NCBI GenBank assembly: GCA_003488005.1
Contig: DNND01000147.1
Coordinates: 38,552 to 43,815 of the forward strand
DNA from: Blastocatellia bacterium
GTDB lineage: Bacteria > Acidobacteriota > Blastocatellia > Pyrinomonadales > Pyrinomonadaceae
DNA length: 5,264 nt
Direction: 5' to 3'
Below, one piece after another: positions 4,395 through 5,264 of this stretch. The notes beneath the pieces are model-generated. The model saw nothing but the letters and a program-made list of their open reading frames with translations, did not search any database and had not been told where the DNA came from. Every line of letters begins with the position of its first letter. The first letter of the stretch is position 1. The position numbers were made by a program, and so were the translations under genes.

Positions 4395-4494
4395 TCGACT
4401 TATTAACTGAGCACGGCGTTTGGGGCATAGCCTCAAGAATAAATATGGAGGGCCGGAAGGGCAGAGCCCTTCCGCACATCAGACGGCAAAGCCG

Positions 4495-4800
4495 GGGCCG
4501 TTCGGACCAAACGATCCAACCGACAACCTAACTTCGATTTCTGTACTGCCGAGTCAATCGGGAGTATGCTGCAATCCATAAAATTTCAATAAAGCGATTT
4601 CAATAACGTGATCAAGTGCGGACAAGTTTGTGGCGTGCAAGGAGCCGCAATCTTCTCTGAAGCTATAGGTGCCGCGTTAGCGATAGATGCCGCGTTTCGA
4701 TCGCCCGGCTAACCAGCTACCACCCCACTCGGTCTGCCCGCGCGGGGACCCCGGCGGCCAAGACCTGATTCAGCGCTAATCGTGGCGCAGGAATCGAAAC
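4495..4800. other. Non-coding region upstream of the epoxide-hydrolase-like gene
   Basis: No gene is supported. It contains a direct repeat ATTTCAATAA at 4583-4592 and 4597-4606 (14-bp period), an 18-nt tandem repeat at 4665-4699, and GC-rich palindromes CCCGCGCGGG (4737-4746) and GGGG-A-CCCC (4744-4752). A promoter for the downstream gene should lie here, but no clear one is visible. Confidence 0.6.
4665..4699. repeat. Two-copy 18-nt tandem repeat
   Basis: ATAGGTGCCGCGTTAGCG is followed immediately by ATAGATGCCGCGTTTCG. The copies share ATAG-TGCCGCGTT with one internal difference and diverge at the end. It lies in non-coding DNA about 120 nt upstream of the next gene's start. Confidence 0.6.
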
Positions 4801-4815
4801 TAAAAGGAGCACACA

Positions 4816-5264
4816 ATGAAACAACCAGACGACAGATTGCGCCGTCGCTTTCTCAAGGAGAGTTCGATGTTAGGTCTGGCAGTCGTGCTCAGCCCAGGGA
4901 CGATCGCCGAGGCATTTGCAAATTCGAAATCCAAGACTACTCAAAAGGAGGAAACCATGACCCAAACCAGTGCGACACAACCAGCCAGCGATCAGACGGC
5001 TGACAAAACTGCCATTCGGCCCTTTCAATTCAATTTTCCCGATGCGGAACTTACCGATCTGCGCCGGCGCGTCAACGCGACCAAGTGGCCAGAGCGAGAA
5101 CTGGTCGCGGATGCATCGCAAGGCGTGCAGCTCGCGACGATGCAGAAACTCGCGCGCTATTGGGGAACGGATTACGACTGGCGCAAGGGCGAGGCGAAAT
5201 TGAAAGCCGTACCGCACTTCATCACGGAGATCGATGGGCTCGACATTCATTTCATTCACGTTCG
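4816..5264 (+). CDS. Tat-exported epoxide-hydrolase N-terminal-domain protein (partial, 3' end outside window)
   Basis: The first 149 residues are visible; the frame is open to the window edge. Residues 9-17 (RRRFLKESS) form a twin-arginine motif. A hydrophobic stretch and an A-F-A site follow, with cleavage likely after residue 35, so the product is predicted to be exported folded through the Tat system. A Ser/Thr/Gln-rich linker leads to the epoxide hydrolase N-terminal (EHN) domain from about residue 68: FNFPDAELTDLRRRV (72-86), a TKWPERE motif (89-95), SQGVQL (101-106), YWGTDYDWRKGEAKL (115-129), and FITEIDGLDIHFIHV at the edge. In this family an alpha/beta-hydrolase domain with an Asp nucleophile follows; it is not visible here. 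AGGAG lies 6-7 nt before ATG 4816. A second, stronger AGGAGG lies 5 nt before an in-frame ATG at 4957 (Met48), which would give a form without the signal. Confidence 0.88.
   Translation, partial: MKQPDDRLRRRFLKESSMLGLAVVLSPGTIAEAFANSKSKTTQKEETMTQTSATQPASDQTADKTAIRPFQFNFPDAELTDLRRRVNATKWPERELVADASQGVQLATMQKLARYWGTDYDWRKGEAKLKAVPHFITEIDGLDIHFIHV
4946..4959 (+). promoter_or_regulatory. Strong internal ribosome-binding site and in-frame ATG
   Basis: AGGAGG (4946-4951) is separated by AAACC from ATG at 4957-4959, in frame with the upstream Tat-signal start. Initiation here would skip the signal peptide and keep the complete EHN domain. Internal use is inferred from sequence only. Confidence 0.45.

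Larger units (their letters stand above)
4207..4494. repeat. Array of at least nine short hairpins with three-base loops
   Basis: In order: GCGGC-TTT-GCCGC (4213-4225), CGGTAAGCC-TAT-GGCCTACCG (4234-4254, one mismatch), GAGGC-TGT-GCCTC (4273-4285), CGAGGC-ACA-GCCTCG (4319-4333), a TAAGCC-ATA-GGCCTTA stem (4351-4374, one bulge), GCGGC-AAA-GCCGC (4382-4394), GGGGC-ATA-GCCTC (4422-4434, one mismatch), CGGAAGGGC-AGA-GCCCTTCCG (4454-4474, perfect 9 bp) and CGGC-AAA-GCCG (4484-4494). Two 10-bp palindromes (4207-4216 and 4262-4271) are interspersed. Stem sequences differ but remain paired. Loops read TNT in the left three and ANA in the right six. No gene overlaps it convincingly. It behaves like a REP/BIME-type cluster. 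Confidence 0.75.

Noticed and set aside
4249..4479. 76-codon minus-strand open frame in the hairpin array
   Set aside because: Its sequence is entirely hairpin repeats; openness follows from GC-rich repeat content and no initiation signal precedes it.
4207..4494. CRISPR array
   Set aside because: Units are short self-complementary stems without equal-length direct repeats or unique spacers, and no cas gene is present.

Overview
The window is a 5.3-kb piece of a chromosome of moderate GC content. It holds five protein genes (one cut by the right edge), one tRNA gene and a large amount of intergenic repeat DNA. No gene fixes the taxonomy. The mix (a four-helix-bundle S23-type protein gene, many families of short dispersed repeats in long intergenic gaps, a Tat-exported epoxide-hydrolase-like protein, an AHSA1-type protein) resembles soil Verrucomicrobiota or Acidobacteriota. 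That placement is an impression, not a demonstration.

Layout, left to right. (1) A minus-strand four-helix-bundle (S23/IVP) gene at 35-400 is bracketed by inverted copies of a heptanucleotide repeat, GAAGGAT. (2) A minus-strand alpha/beta-hydrolase esterase at 480-1229 ends inside the right-hand heptad array. (3) A 380-bp gap with small palindromes and a nonamer-type repeat leads to a well-formed sigma70-type promoter, a leader hairpin, tRNA-Asn(GUU) with encoded CCA at 1613-1687, and a strong terminator. (4) A repeat-rich gap contains a REP-like palindrome pair and a second heptad array, which abuts the stop codon of the next gene. (5) A minus-strand M23 (LytM-type) metallopeptidase with two C-terminal membrane helices lies at 1940-3277. 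(6) A divergent intergenic region contains a third heptad array. (7) A plus-strand SRPBCC/AHSA1-like gene lies at 3651-4106. (8) A 700-bp non-coding region follows, dominated by at least nine small hairpins with three-base loops arranged around a 42-nt imperfect inverted repeat. (9) A plus-strand Tat-signal epoxide-hydrolase N-terminal-domain protein starts at 4816 and is truncated by the window edge.

The protein genes do not form one pathway: neighbours are mostly on opposite strands or separated by hundreds of bases. Only the esterase and the S23-type gene could share a transcript. The most notable content is the non-coding DNA. It includes three different heptamer arrays that can all be phased as GG(A/T)NNNN on the minus strand, two of them sitting exactly at gene stop codons, and a hairpin array whose paired stems differ while the loop pattern (ANA, or TNT in the other orientation) is kept. 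No transposase, integrase, reverse transcriptase, CRISPR array or rRNA is present.
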